DNA from: Flavobacterium psychrophilum | GTDB taxonomy: Bacteria; Bacteroidota; Bacteroidia; Flavobacteriales; Flavobacteriaceae | Length of the DNA: 64,000 bases | Reading direction: 5' to 3' | NCBI GenBank assembly: GCA_945890865.1 | Contig: CAMDDB010000002.1 | Coordinates: 1-64,000 of the forward strand | Notes under the pieces: model-generated | Seen by the model: only the letters and a program-made list of their open reading frames with translations | Databases searched by the model: none | What the model was told of the DNA's origin: nothing | Program-made: the position numbers and the translations under genes | Shown: in pieces, positions 9,303-18,307 of the stretch | How positions within the stretch are numbered: position 1 is the first letter of the stretch | How the letters are laid out: each line of letters starts with the position of its first letter

Positions 9303-10935
9303 AAACCTTCAACTAAAAGATTTTTTTGGAGCCACTGTTTGGTCTTATACCAGAGTTTCAACCAAAGAACAATTCATGAATAATGGGAGTATTGAAACTC
9401 AAGTCAACAGAATAAAAAACTTCGCTAAAGAAAATGCACTTCATATTGCAGAAGAATTTGATGCAGAATATGAAAGTTCAAAAAAAATCAATACCCAAAG
9501 TACGCTTAAGGAACTTATAAACAAATTAAAAAAGACACATTTTTCAAAAAGACCCAAGATAATTTTAATTTGGTCTCCCAGTCGATTTGGAAGAGCAGGA
9601 GCAGAACACATTCAATTATTTGTCAGTTTAAGAAAGGAGTTTAATGTTTACTTATACTCGGTTAGTTCAGGGCATAATACTTTTAATGAACGTGCAGAAA
9701 ACGAATTTTCTACACAACTTCTCTATGCACAAAAAGAAAATTTTAACCGACAAGATACTATTATTCCTGGATTGATAAATGCATTAAACAATGGCAAACT
9801 ATTTGGGAGAACGCCCAAAGGATATGACCATTATGGCCCAAGAGTAAAAAAGCCAGAATTTGTTCAAGCTAAACAAGAAATTAAGGTAAATAAAGAGGGG
9901 CTTATCTTTAAAGAAGCTTTTAGAAGAAAAATATATGAATCCTACACTGATAAACAAATTATTGATTGGTTAGCAGCAAAAGGAATAAGAATGCCTTATC
10001 AATCATTAGCTAACATGTGGAGAAATGAATTTTATGCAGGGCGAGTATGTAATTCTCTTTTAGACGAAACCTATATCAAAGGAGATTGGGAACCATTGAT
10101 TTCAAAAGCAGAATTTCGAAAGTTGCAAAATATAATTAATGGCACAACAAAAATTGGAATTCAAAAGTTAAGTGGAAAAATAGAAACACCACTAGTTCCA
10201 AAATATTTAATATGCGGTGATTGCGATAATACAATGACCGCTTATAAAAACAAGAAGAAAAATTTATTTTATTATAAATGTAATTGTTGCAACAAAACAG
10301 CAAATGCTGAAACAAAGTCAAGTTCCATTCACGATGGTGTAAATCCAGCATTTTTGAAAATAGTTGACAATCTAAAATTAGATGATACTCTTAAAGAATT
10401 ATTCATTGAACAGTTAAAATTGATATTAGAACACGAAAAAGACCACTCAATTGATAAGAAAAGAATATTGACTTCAGAAATAAATGATTTGAGAGAGAAA
10501 ATGGATTTAATGGAATATCGATTTGCAATAAACGAAATATCAAAAGATATTTTTGAGAGACAAAATCAAAAATTAAAAGAGCAATACAATCAAAAATTAG
10601 CAGAAATTGAAAATTTACCGACAAAAAAATCTAACCACGATAAAGCTATAAAATATTTTACAAAAATCGCTGTCAATCCCAGTAAATTCTATGAAAGTTT
10701 AGAATATAATAAAAAGAGAGTGTTTCAAAAATTGCTGTTTCCAGAAGGGTTAAGTTATTCCGTAAAAAACAGAGAATATCTAACCTCAAAAACAGGAGCT
10801 TTATTTGATTTAACTAGCTCTTTTTCAGTAAATTATAAATCAAAAAAGAAAGGGACTTACCAAGAAAAACTTGATAAGTCCCATACAGTACCCGGAGTGG
10901 GAATCGAACCCACACACCTAAGTACACGAGTTTGA
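9292..10935 (+). CDS. Large serine recombinase (site-specific integrase family)
   Basis: A 547-residue protein with the layout of large serine recombinases. The N-terminal resolvase domain (about 15-165) contains YTRVSTKEQ with catalytic S23 and the Arg-containing PSRFGRAG helix. A 'recombinase' domain follows at about 190-290, then a zinc ribbon (C308-x2-C311 with C330, C332 and C333) and a coiled coil at about 390-450 that resembles the segment used for synapsis control. The last 30 or so residues are odd: the frame runs through the tRNA-Leu terminator hairpin and stops antisense inside the tRNA, ending PTHLSTRV. So the C-terminus is encoded by the probable attachment site or by host DNA next to it. 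It should cut and join DNA for integration or excision of this island. Confidence 0.9.
   Translation: MKTKNLQLKDFFGATVWSYTRVSTKEQFMNNGSIETQVNRIKNFAKENALHIAEEFDAEYESSKKINTQSTLKELINKLKKTHFSKRPKIILIWSPSRFGRAGAEHIQLFVSLRKEFNVYLYSVSSGHNTFNERAENEFSTQLLYAQKENFNRQDTIIPGLINALNNGKLFGRTPKGYDHYGPRVKKPEFVQAKQEIKVNKEGLIFKEAFRRKIYESYTDKQIIDWLAAKGIRMPYQSLANMWRNEFYAGRVCNSLLDETYIKGDWEPLISKAEFRKLQNIINGTTKIGIQKLSGKIETPLVPKYLICGDCDNTMTAYKNKKKNLFYYKCNCCNKTANAETKSSSIHDGVNPAFLKIVDNLKLDDTLKELFIEQLKLILEHEKDHSIDKKRILTSEINDLREKMDLMEYRFAINEISKDIFERQNQKLKEQYNQKLAEIENLPTKKSNHDKAIKYFTKIAVNPSKFYESLEYNKKRVFQKLLFPEGLSYSVKNREYLTSKTGALFDLTSSFSVNYKSKKKGTYQEKLDKSHTVPGVGIEPTHLSTRV
10842..10882 (-). terminator. Rho-independent terminator of tRNA-Leu
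   Basis: On the minus strand a 13-bp stem (GGGACTTATCAAG with CTTGGTAAGTCCC) around a 5-base loop is followed by a T-rich tract. One pair is G-U on the minus transcript but an A-C mismatch on the plus transcript, which fits use on the minus strand. It lies inside the 3' part of the recombinase reading frame. Confidence 0.85.
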
Positions 10936-10968
10936 GTCGTGCGCGTCTACCAATTCCGCCATCCGGGC
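10889..10968 (-). tRNA. tRNA-Leu (anticodon CAA)
   Basis: The minus strand begins GCCCGGATGGCGGAATTGG and folds as a class II tRNA. The acceptor arms 10968-10962 and 10896-10890 pair over 7 bp (first pair G-U). The anticodon stem CACGA/TCGTG encloses the loop CTCAAAC with anticodon CAA, which reads UUG (Leu). The T arm contains GGTTCGATTCC. CCA is not encoded. A strong terminator follows. The recombinase ORF ends antisense within it at 10935. Confidence 0.95.
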
Positions 10969-11002
10969 AATAGAATGGGATACTTTTATCAGTAAGTGGG
11001 TG

Positions 11003-11010
11003 CAAATGTA
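11003..11010 (-). promoter_or_regulatory. -7 element for tRNA-Leu
   Basis: TACATTTG on the minus strand (11010 to 11003) matches the Flavobacterium -7 consensus TAnnTTTG and lies 35 bases upstream of the mature tRNA 5' end. A TTG occurs 13 bases upstream of it, which is shorter than usual, so the -33 element is uncertain. Confidence 0.45.
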
Positions 11011-11054
11011 AAAAATTATTCTGCAATACATAAAAAAATAGTTAAAAATATCCT

Positions 11055-11083
11055 TTCAGAGTTCGATTTTATTTCTAAATTTG
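11055..11083 (+). promoter_or_regulatory. Promoter of prs
   Basis: TAAATTTG at 11076-11083 is a perfect -7 element. TTC at 11055-11057 lies 18 bases upstream and differs from TTG by one base. Transcription would begin about 45 bases before the prs start codon. Confidence 0.5.
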
Positions 11084-11134
11084 CACCTCGTTAACACAAC
11101 ACAACACTAACTAACTACTAAACAATAAATTAAC

Positions 11135-12076
11135 ATGCTGTATCAAGAACCAGAAGCAAAAATTTTTGCATGTTCTCAAAGTGTGTATCTAGCGGAGCAA
11201 ATTGCTGAAAAGTATGGCGCCCAACTGGGTAAAGTTACGTTCTCAATATATAGTGATGGCGAGTTTCAGCCTTCTTTTGAAGAATCAATAAGAGGATTGC
11301 GCGTATTCCTTGTTTGCTCTACTTTTCCTAGTGCCGACAATTTAATGGAATTATTATTAATGATCGATGCCGCTAAAAGAGCATCGGCCAGACATATTAC
11401 CGCGGTTATTCCTTACTTTGGTTGGGCAAGACAAGATCGAAAAGACAAACCAAGAGTGCCAATTGGAGCAAAATTAGTAGCTAAATTATTAGAAACTGCA
11501 GGTGCTACTCGAATCATGACCATGGATTTACATGCCGATCAGATTCAAGGGTTTTTTGAAAAACCGGTAGACCATTTGTTTGCTTCCACTATCTTTTTAC
11601 CGTATGTGAGAAGTTTAAATTTACAAAATTTAACCATCGCATCACCCGATATGGGAGGTTCAAAAAGAGCGTATGCTTATTCTAAATTTTTAGAATCGGA
11701 CGTGGTAGTTTGTTACAAGCAAAGAAAAAAAGCCAATGTCATCGATACGATGGAGTTGATTGGTGATGTGAAAGGCCGAAATGTTATTTTGGTAGATGAC
11801 ATGATTGATACCGGAGGAACTTTAGCCAAAGCGGCCGATGTGATGATGGAAAAAGGAGCTTTAAGTGTAAGAGCCATTTGTACGCACCCGATATTATCTG
11901 GAGAGGCCTACGAAAAAATAGAAAATTCTAAATTATTAGAATTAATTGTAACCGATTCTATTCCGTTAAAGAAAGAATCAAATAAAATAAAAGTGGTGAG
12001 TTGTGCTCCCTTATTTGCAGATGTTATGCATATGGTACAAAACAACACCTCCATTAGTGGAAAATTTTTGATGTAA
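11135..12076 (+). CDS. prs: Ribose-phosphate pyrophosphokinase
   Basis: A 313-residue enzyme, the usual family length. It makes PRPP from ribose 5-phosphate and ATP in the cytosol and feeds purine, pyrimidine, His, Trp and NAD synthesis. Visible motifs are PYFGWARQDRKDKPR (ATP and divalent-ion region), MDLHADQIQGFF, and the PRPP-binding loop VILVDDMIDTGGTLAKAA near residue 220. The N-terminus keeps the family pattern (KIFACSQSVYLAEQIA). It stands alone after the divergent tRNA-Leu and is followed by the ribosomal protein L25 gene 115 bases downstream. This prs-rplY-pth order is common in related genomes. Confidence 0.97.
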   Translation: MLYQEPEAKIFACSQSVYLAEQIAEKYGAQLGKVTFSIYSDGEFQPSFEESIRGLRVFLVCSTFPSADNLMELLLMIDAAKRASARHITAVIPYFGWARQDRKDKPRVPIGAKLVAKLLETAGATRIMTMDLHADQIQGFFEKPVDHLFASTIFLPYVRSLNLQNLTIASPDMGGSKRAYAYSKFLESDVVVCYKQRKKANVIDTMELIGDVKGRNVILVDDMIDTGGTLAKAADVMMEKGALSVRAICTHPILSGEAYEKIENSKLLELIVTDSIPLKKESNKIKVVSCAPLFADVMHMVQNNTSISGKFLM

Positions 12077-12089
12077 TTATTGGTAATAC

Positions 12090-12161
12090 GCTTAAGCCAT
12101 TCGCTTTAAGCAAAAACCTTTGTTACATTCAGCATAAAGCCTAAAGCTTAATGCCTAAAGC
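12090..12161. repeat. Short repeats in the prs-rplY gap
   Basis: Two copies of GCCTAAAGC lie at 12139-12147 and 12153-12161, one every 14 bases. Just before them GCTTAA (12090-12095) and TTAAGC (12106-12111) can pair across a 10-base loop, but no T-run follows. Function is unknown; it could be read-through attenuation or RNA processing between the two genes. Confidence 0.35.
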
Positions 12162-12191
12162 AGAATTATTAATAATTATATATATTTTACA

Positions 12192-12797
12192 ATGAAATCA
12201 ATTACGATTAAAGGATCAGAAAGAGAAAACGTAGGCAAAAAGGCAACGAAAGCCGTACGTGATGCTGGAATGGTTCCTTGCGTTATCTACGGAGGAAATC
12301 AGCCAGTTCATTTTGTTGCAGACGAAAGAGCATTTAAAGATTTGGTTTACACTCCAAACGCACACACAGTTGTAGTTGAGTTAAACGGAGCGTCTACCAA
12401 TGTAATTATGCAAGACATTCAGTTTCACCCAGTTTCTGACAGAATTTTACACATCGACTTCTTTCAATTAAGTGACGATAAAGAAATCGTTATGGAAGTA
12501 CCGGTTAAAATCACTGGAACTTCTCCAGGGGTATTATTAGGAGGTGTTTTACGTTTAAACCAACGTCGTTTAAAAGTAAAAGCATTGCCTAAAAACTTAC
12601 CTGACTTTATAGAAGCCAGTATCTCTGAATTAGAAATGGGAAACAAATTGTATGTAACTAAATTACCTACAAACAATTTCAAATTAATGCACCCAGATAA
12701 TACTGTGGTTTGTCAAGTGAGAATTTCTCGTGCGGCAATGAAAGCGGCTCAAGAAGCTGCCAAAGCAGAAAAAGGAGGAGCAAAAAAGAAAAAATAA
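12192..12797 (+). CDS. rplY: 50S ribosomal protein L25/general stress protein Ctc
   Basis: A 201-residue protein with the long Ctc form of L25: an N-terminal 5S-rRNA-binding beta-barrel (about 1-93, starting [19 protein letters not shown]) and a C-terminal TL5-type beta domain (to about 180). The tail is rich in Ala, Lys and Glu and ends in four Lys, typical for Bacteroidota. It binds 5S rRNA in the large ribosomal subunit. It is followed by a strong terminator and then pth. Confidence 0.95.
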   Translation: MKSITIKGSERENVGKKATKAVRDAGMVPCVIYGGNQPVHFVADERAFKDLVYTPNAHTVVVELNGASTNVIMQDIQFHPVSDRILHIDFFQLSDDKEIVMEVPVKITGTSPGVLLGGVLRLNQRRLKVKALPKNLPDFIEASISELEMGNKLYVTKLPTNNFKLMHPDNTVVCQVRISRAAMKAAQEAAKAEKGGAKKKK

Positions 12798-12820
12798 TTT
12801 CTTTTCAATCTATACAAAAA

Positions 12821-12847
12821 AGCATCAGTTTACTGGTGCTTTTTTTA
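12821..12847 (+). terminator. Terminator after rplY
   Basis: The 8-bp stem AGCATCAG/CTGGTGCT with a TTTA loop is followed by seven Ts. It lies 24 bases after the rplY stop codon. Confidence 0.85.
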
Positions 12848-12885
12848 TGCTTTATAATTTCTAAACTTTATACTACTTTTACACC

Positions 12886-13506
12886 ATGAATTGGTTTTTA
12901 AAGATCTTTAAGAGAAACAGACCAGAAGAGAACATTCCAATGAAGAAATTTTTAATTGTTGGGCTGGGGAATATCGGCTCAGAATATGCAAACACACGAC
13001 ATAATATTGGTTTTAAGGTTTTAGACTATATTGCCAATCAGGAGGGAATTTCATTTCAATCTGTAAAATTAGGAGACGTAGCCGAACTTAAAATCAAAGG
13101 GAGAACGTTGCTCTTATTGAAGCCAAATACCTATATGAACTTGAGTGGCAAAGCGGTAAACTATTGGATGGAGAAAGAAAAAATTGAAAAAGAAAACCTA
13201 TTGGTAATTACCGACGATTTGAACTTAGCTTTTGGCACCTTTCGCATCAAAACAAAAGGAAGCGATGGCGGACACAACGGATTAAAAAACATCCAATTGG
13301 TTTTGAATTCAACCGAATACCCTCGCTTTCGATTTGGAATTAGTGATGCCTTTAAAAAAGGAAAGCAAGTCGATTATGTATTGGGCGAATGGGACGACAC
13401 CGAAAAAGAAACGCTAAAAGTACGCCTCGAACTTTGTGCCGAAATCGTGAAATCATTTGCATTGGCAGGATTAAACACCACTATGAACCTGTACAACGGC
13501 AAATAA
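12886..13506 (+). CDS. pth: Peptidyl-tRNA hydrolase
   Basis: A 206-residue enzyme that frees tRNA from peptidyl-tRNA that has dropped off ribosomes. The core starts at residue 19 (MKKFLIVGLGNIG), with the catalytic His at residue 39 in NTRHNIGF, KPNTYMNLSG, and the Asp-containing loop ITDDLNLAFG; SDGGHNGLKNI is also present. I keep the ATG at 12886, which adds a basic 18-residue lead. The ATG at 12940 would give the standard short form, and the sequence alone does not decide between them. It is a single gene after the rplY terminator. Confidence 0.95.
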   Translation: MNWFLKIFKRNRPEENIPMKKFLIVGLGNIGSEYANTRHNIGFKVLDYIANQEGISFQSVKLGDVAELKIKGRTLLLLKPNTYMNLSGKAVNYWMEKEKIEKENLLVITDDLNLAFGTFRIKTKGSDGGHNGLKNIQLVLNSTEYPRFRFGISDAFKKGKQVDYVLGEWDDTEKETLKVRLELCAEIVKSFALAGLNTTMNLYNGK

Positions 13507-13595
13507 AAATATTAAAAATATAATCTTAAAACCCATCAACCATAATTTTATCAATAATAATAGCAATTAATTGTAGTATTATTGGTTTATAAATT

Positions 13596-13624
13596 TTGAA
13601 ATATTGTTTTTTAAATTAAATTTG
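13596..13624 (+). promoter_or_regulatory. Promoter of the M43 metalloprotease gene
   Basis: TTG at 13596-13598, an 18-base spacer and TAAATTTG at 13617-13624 match the Flavobacterium consensus fully. The leader would be about 28 bases. Confidence 0.65.
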
Positions 13625-13657
13625 TAGTTGATTTACTAATTAATCCCGAAAATACCT

Positions 13658-15745
13658 ATGAAAAAAATTACTCTTTTAGTACTAACTTTTATCACCATAG
13701 TTACTTACAGTCAAAACATAAAAGATGGTAGAACTGTATTTGGAAAAACAATTTCTCCAGAAAACATTTCTCCAGAAGGATATATCAGATGTGCCTCTAA
13801 CGAATATGAAGACTATTTGAGATTGCAAAATCCAAAATTAGAAAGCAGAGAAAAATTCGAAAATTGGATGGCAAATAAAATTCAAGAAGCAAACGCCATT
13901 CAGAATGTGAGTTCTCAAAGTGGTGGAATTATTTATATTCCTGTAGTTGTTCACGTTATTCATAATGGTGACGCCTACGGAGTTAATGAAAACATTACTG
14001 ACGAACAAGTGCAATCACAAATTACAGTAATGACTCAAGATTATAGAAGAATGGCTGGTACACCTGGGTTTAATAACAATACTGTGGGAGCAGACACTCA
14101 AATTGAATTTGTTTTAGCAAAAGTAGATCCAAACGGTAATCCTACTAATGGTATCGATCGTGTCAATTTATGTCAAGCTTCTTGGTCAACAACAGAAATA
14201 AATGGCACGCTTAAACCAGCTACTATTTGGGACCCTACCCTATATATGAATATGTGGTCTGTTAATTTTACCGATTCACAGCTTTTGGGATATGCGCAAT
14301 TTCCTGAGTCTTCACTAGCCGGACTTAGTACTTCGGCACAAAGTGCCACCACAGATGGTGTAGTAGCAGGATACCGCTTTTTTGGAAGTTCAAGTTTAGC
14401 TACTGGAAATTTTTCCGCGCCGTATGACAAAGGAAGAACCATGACACATGAAGTTGGACATTTCTTAGGATTAAGACACATATGGGGAGATAACGCTGCT
14501 TGTCCTGCAACCAATTCGGATACCGATAAAGACTATTGCGCAGATACACCTGCTACAAGTGGATCAAATTTTGGTTGTCCTGCAGGAACTGATCGTTGTG
14601 CCGCTACTCCTGGTGTTGACATGATTCAAAATTATATGGATTATACCGATGATACTTGTATGAACATTTTCACAAACGATCAAAAAACAAGAATTACAAC
14701 GGTTATGAATAATTCTCCTAGACGATCTACCTTAAAAACATCAACTAAAGACGTAGCCATTCCATTATTTGCAAATGATGCTGAGGTAAAAATTGAAAAT
14801 TCTTGTGGTGCTTTGGAACCTACTTGTGATACCCCAAATCCTTCTGCGCCCGCAAAAGTGATTTCATTGTATAACAGAGGAAATACCAATATGACATCGG
14901 CAACTTTAAGTTATAATATGAATGGTGGAACCAATCAAACTCAAAGTTGGTCGGGCAATTTGGCACCAAACAAATATGCGTTAGTTACTTTAACTAACTC
15001 AACTGTTAACGGAACTTTAAATGTTTCTGTTGCAACAGTAAATGGAAGTGCAGATCAAAGAGCTACAAACAATACTGCTTCAAGAACCTTTGGAACTGCA
15101 AGTGGTTCATTGGCCTATGCCAATGCTACTTCTTTTACATTTAATTTAACGGGTGACCGATGGGGAACCGAAATTGACTGGACGTTAAAAAATCAAGCGG
15201 GTGTAACCTTATACAGTGGTGGACCTTATACCGACACTGCAGCAAACGGTACGCAAGTGTTAGTTGCAAATCAAGTTTGGACATTAGCCGCTAATGGTTG
15301 TTACTTTTTATCCATAAATGATTCGTATGGAGATGGTTTATATGACGGTACAGCACAAGGGTTTTATACTGTTACTGCAGGTGCTACAACAGTAGTTAAT
15401 GTGCCAAATTTTGTAGCTTCAGGGAATCCAGCAAATACGCTAATTTCTAGAATAAGTTATTTTACCAATAATGCAGCACTTTCAAGTGAAGATTTTAATG
15501 CCCTAGAAGATGTGAGTTTGTTTCCAAATCCTTCTAATGAGTATTTCAACATTTACCTGCCTCAAAACATTCTGCCATCGGGTAAACTTGAAATTTACAA
15601 CAATCTAGGCCAACAAATTGCTGTGAAAGAAATTGCCTCTGACAATGACTTACGCATCAATGTTTCTAGTTATTCAAATGGAGTGTATTTCTTAAATTTA
15701 ACTATTGGTGAACAAACCAAAACTTTGAAATTTATCAAGAATTAA
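13658..15745 (+). CDS. Secreted M43-family zinc metalloprotease with T9SS sorting domain
   Basis: A 695-residue secreted protease. The signal peptide is at 1-18 (ends TYSQ). The catalytic domain holds HEVGHFLGLRH (zinc ligands H264, H268 and H274, catalytic E265) and a downstream Met-turn in NYMDYTDDTCMNIFT, the pattern of the pappalysin/cytophagalysin group. Several Cys nearby (CPATNS, DYCAD, GCPAG, RCAAT) probably form disulfides. A beta-sandwich region follows, and from about residue 620 a type A T9SS signal (VSLFPNPSNEYFNIY, then ending KTLKFIKN). It should be exported by Sec, cross the outer membrane by T9SS and digest extracellular proteins. It stands alone, with its own promoter and terminator. 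Confidence 0.93.
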   Translation: MKKITLLVLTFITIVTYSQNIKDGRTVFGKTISPENISPEGYIRCASNEYEDYLRLQNPKLESREKFENWMANKIQEANAIQNVSSQSGGIIYIPVVVHVIHNGDAYGVNENITDEQVQSQITVMTQDYRRMAGTPGFNNNTVGADTQIEFVLAKVDPNGNPTNGIDRVNLCQASWSTTEINGTLKPATIWDPTLYMNMWSVNFTDSQLLGYAQFPESSLAGLSTSAQSATTDGVVAGYRFFGSSSLATGNFSAPYDKGRTMTHEVGHFLGLRHIWGDNAACPATNSDTDKDYCADTPATSGSNFGCPAGTDRCAATPGVDMIQNYMDYTDDTCMNIFTNDQKTRITTVMNNSPRRSTLKTSTKDVAIPLFANDAEVKIENSCGALEPTCDTPNPSAPAKVISLYNRGNTNMTSATLSYNMNGGTNQTQSWSGNLAPNKYALVTLTNSTVNGTLNVSVATVNGSADQRATNNTASRTFGTASGSLAYANATSFTFNLTGDRWGTEIDWTLKNQAGVTLYSGGPYTDTAANGTQVLVANQVWTLAANGCYFLSINDSYGDGLYDGTAQGFYTVTAGATTVVNVPNFVASGNPANTLISRISYFTNNAALSSEDFNALEDVSLFPNPSNEYFNIYLPQNILPSGKLEIYNNLGQQIAVKEIASDNDLRINVSSYSNGVYFLNLTIGEQTKTLKFIKN

Positions 15746-15763
15746 TTTTTTTAATTAATAGTA

Positions 15764-15798
15764 TAAAAAAAGGGTTGAATACGTTCAATCCTTTTTTA
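15764..15798 (+). terminator. Terminator after the metalloprotease gene
   Basis: A stem of AAAAAAAGG-TTGAA type pairs with TTCAA-CCTTTTTT around a TACG loop, 19 bases after the stop codon. The A and T runs make it nearly symmetric, so it could work in both directions. Confidence 0.8.
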
Positions 15799-15817
15799 TT
15801 TTTGTAAAAAATAAACT

Positions 15818-16762
15818 TTGAACGTTAGCCATTCCATAAACGCATTTTTCACTTCTAAAAAAACCATCGTTACGCTAGGTACTTTTGATGGTGTGCATTT
15901 AGGACATCAATCCATTCTGAAAAAACTACTAGAAGCAACAGAAAATGGTGTTTATGAAAGTGTTGTGCTCACATTTTACCCGCATCCAAGAATGGTCTTA
16001 CAACAAGAGTATTCCCTTCAATTGTTGAATTCGATCGAAGAAAAAACAGTTTTATTTGAACAATTTGGAATTGATCATTTAATTATTCATCCCTTTGACG
16101 AATCCTTCTCAAAATTAAGTGCAGAAGATTTTGTACAAAAGATTTTAGTAGATCAATTACACATTCATAAAATAATTATCGGCCATGATCATCGATTTGG
16201 CGAAAACAGAACCGCTACTATTCATGAATTAATTTCATTTGGGGAAAAATACCATTTTGAAGTGGAACAAATTAACGCCGAAGCCATCAACAAAATTGCA
16301 GTAAGTTCAACAAATATTAGAACTGCATTAGCTAATGGATCCATTCAACTTGCCAATCGCTATTTAGGATACGACTATTCCTTTTCAGGGAAAGTGATTC
16401 TTGGAAAACAATTGGGACGAACCCTTGGATTTCCCACAGCAAATCTGATTCTCTTAGAACCCTATAAATTAATACCAAAAGAAGGCGCCTATATTGTGTA
16501 TAGCGCGCTAAACAACACCCGAATTTTTGGAATGATGAACATTGGCAACAATCCCACTCTAGGTGAAAATGAACGATCCATAGAGGTTCATTTTTTTGAT
16601 TTCAACGAAGATTTATACGATTCCGTTTTGTGTATATCACTGTTAGCGTTTATTCGCCCAGAAGAAAAATTCAGTTCCGTTGAAGCGCTAAAAACACAAC
16701 TCGAAAAAGATCGGGATTTTTCAAAAAAATACGTAAAAGATAATTTTCATACTGCTTCATAA
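15818..16762 (+). CDS. ribF: Bifunctional riboflavin kinase/FAD synthetase (TTG start)
   Basis: A 314-residue enzyme that converts riboflavin to FMN and then FAD. The N-terminal adenylyltransferase part shows TLGTFDGVHLGHQ and PHPRMV; the C-terminal flavokinase part shows GRTLGFPTANL and NIGNNPT. No ATG is available near the start: the frame opens at TTG 15818, and the residues after it (NVSHSINAF) line up with the usual family N-terminus, so TTG is very probably the start. It lies directly after the protease terminator and ends at a bidirectional terminator shared with the convergent dipeptidase gene. Confidence 0.95.
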   Translation: MNVSHSINAFFTSKKTIVTLGTFDGVHLGHQSILKKLLEATENGVYESVVLTFYPHPRMVLQQEYSLQLLNSIEEKTVLFEQFGIDHLIIHPFDESFSKLSAEDFVQKILVDQLHIHKIIIGHDHRFGENRTATIHELISFGEKYHFEVEQINAEAINKIAVSSTNIRTALANGSIQLANRYLGYDYSFSGKVILGKQLGRTLGFPTANLILLEPYKLIPKEGAYIVYSALNNTRIFGMMNIGNNPTLGENERSIEVHFFDFNEDLYDSVLCISLLAFIRPEEKFSSVEALKTQLEKDRDFSKKYVKDNFHTAS

Positions 16763-16794
16763 AACAAAATCCCGATAGTTCGGGATTTTGTTTT
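16761..16794. terminator. Bidirectional terminator between ribF and the dipeptidase gene
   Basis: The perfect stem AAAACAAAATCCCGA/TCGGGATTTTGTTTT with a TAGT loop lies between two convergent genes and touches both stop codons. The A-run on one side and T-run on the other serve both strands. Confidence 0.88.
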
Positions 16795-18181
16795 ATGAAT
16801 TCATTTCAGTAAAGTACTTATAAAATAAGGGTATGGTTTCTATGCCTTTTAAGTAATTGAAAATACCAAAATGCTCATTGGGCGAATGAATCGCATCGCT
16901 GTCTAAACCAAATCCCATTAATATAGTTTTGGATTTCAATTCTTGTTCAAACAAAGCAACAATAGGAATACTACCTCCCGATCGAACAGGAATGGCTGGC
17001 ACTCCAAACGTTTCTTTATATGCTTTATTGGCAGCTCTGTAGCCCACACTATCAATGGGTGTTACATAGCCTTGGCCACCATGGTGCGGCGTAACTTTCA
17101 CCTTAACTGATTTTGGTGCAATGTGCTCAAAGTGATTTTTGAATAATTCGGTAATTTCTTCCCAATCCTGATTTTGAACCAAACGCATCGAAATTTTAGC
17201 ATAGGCTTTACTGGCAATTACGGTTTTTGCCCCTTCACCGGTATAGCCACCCCAAATACCATTAACATCTAGGGTAGGTCGAATCGAGTTTCTTTCATTG
17301 GTCACATAACCCGCCTCTCCATAGACCTCGTCAATAGCTAAAGCTTCTTTATATTTTTCTAGAGAGAAAGGCGCTTTTGCCATTTCAGCTCTTTCTTCAG
17401 TCGAAAGTTCTTCCACGTTATCATAAAATCCTGGAATCGTTATATGATTGTTTTCATCGTGCAACGAAGCAATCATTTTCGTCAATACATTAATTGGATT
17501 AGCAACAGCACCACCGTACAATCCAGAGTGTAAATCTCTATTTGGCCCGGTAACTTCTACTTCAACATAACTTAACCCTCTCAAACCAGTGGTAATAGAA
17601 GGTTGGGCATTTGATATCATTCCGGTATCTGAAATCAAAATAACATCATTGGCTAATTTTTCCTGATTGCGTGCTACAAACCATCCCAAACTTTTTGACC
17701 CTACTTCCTCCTCGCCTTCGATCATGAATTTCACATTACAGGGCAAACAGTTGTTTTGAATCATGTATTCAAACGCTTTTACATGCATGTACATTTGACC
17801 TTTATCGTCACAAGACCCTCGAGCAAAAATAGCTCCTTCCGGGTGAATTTCTGTAGTTTTAATTACTGGTTCAAAGGGAGGGGACGTCCATAATTCAAGA
17901 GGATCAGGGGGTTGCACATCATAGTGCCCATAAACCAATACCGTAGGTAATGTTGCATCAATTATTTTTTCGCCATACACAATAGGATAGCCTGGTGTTT
18001 CGCACAATTCTACAACATCACAACCTGCCTGTTCTAAACTGGCTTTAACAGCTTCGGCTGTAGCAACCACATCATGAGCATAGGCACTGTCTGCGCTTAC
18101 CGAAGGGATTTTTAACAATTCTATTAATTCATGAATAAAACGTTCTTTATTGGCATGAACGTATTGTTTTATATTTTCCAT
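16793..18181 (-). CDS. M20-family dipeptidase
   Basis: A 462-residue metallopeptidase of the M20/M25 family. Metal-ligand motifs are visible: VYGHYDVQP (His, Asp), GSCDDKGQ (bridging Asp), IEGEEEVGS (catalytic Glu) and near the end AIHSPNEHFG (His). A dimerisation insert occurs in the middle (DLHSGLYGGAVANP). No signal peptide, so it should act in the cytosol on dipeptides. It is convergent with ribF and divergent from recX. The exact substrate cannot be told from sequence. Confidence 0.92.
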   Translation of the reverse strand: MENIKQYVHANKERFIHELIELLKIPSVSADSAYAHDVVATAEAVKASLEQAGCDVVELCETPGYPIVYGEKIIDATLPTVLVYGHYDVQPPDPLELWTSPPFEPVIKTTEIHPEGAIFARGSCDDKGQMYMHVKAFEYMIQNNCLPCNVKFMIEGEEEVGSKSLGWFVARNQEKLANDVILISDTGMISNAQPSITTGLRGLSYVEVEVTGPNRDLHSGLYGGAVANPINVLTKMIASLHDENNHITIPGFYDNVEELSTEERAEMAKAPFSLEKYKEALAIDEVYGEAGYVTNERNSIRPTLDVNGIWGGYTGEGAKTVIASKAYAKISMRLVQNQDWEEITELFKNHFEHIAPKSVKVKVTPHHGGQGYVTPIDSVGYRAANKAYKETFGVPAIPVRSGGSIPIVALFEQELKSKTILMGFGLDSDAIHSPNEHFGIFNYLKGIETIPLFYKYFTEMNS

Positions 18182-18307
18182 TGTTTTTGTTTGATAAAGT
18201 TCAAAAATACAAAAAATTAGCTAAAATTGATTCGCGTTACTCGTTCAAATTCCAAAGTCTAAATATTATTCTCTATTTTTGATGCCATTATATTAGCTCT
18301 TATTGCT

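Larger units (their letters stand above)
7332..10935. mobile_element. Putative small integrated element next to tRNA-Leu
   Basis: Genes in this block are unlike the core genes around them: a large serine recombinase, a MerR-like regulator, a tiny ORF and two unrecognised small genes, placed directly against tRNA-Leu(CAA), a common kind of integration target. The left edge is not defined; it lies somewhere in 7031-7331. The right edge lies in or before the tRNA. I looked for a duplicated tRNA 3' end at the left side and did not find one, so the attachment repeats are either very short or the element has decayed. The extent given is that of the genes only. Confidence 0.45.

Noticed and set aside
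10814..11026. 70-codon minus-strand ORF over the tRNA-Leu region
   Set aside because: It is the translation of the tRNA and its terminator, and has no protein-like features.
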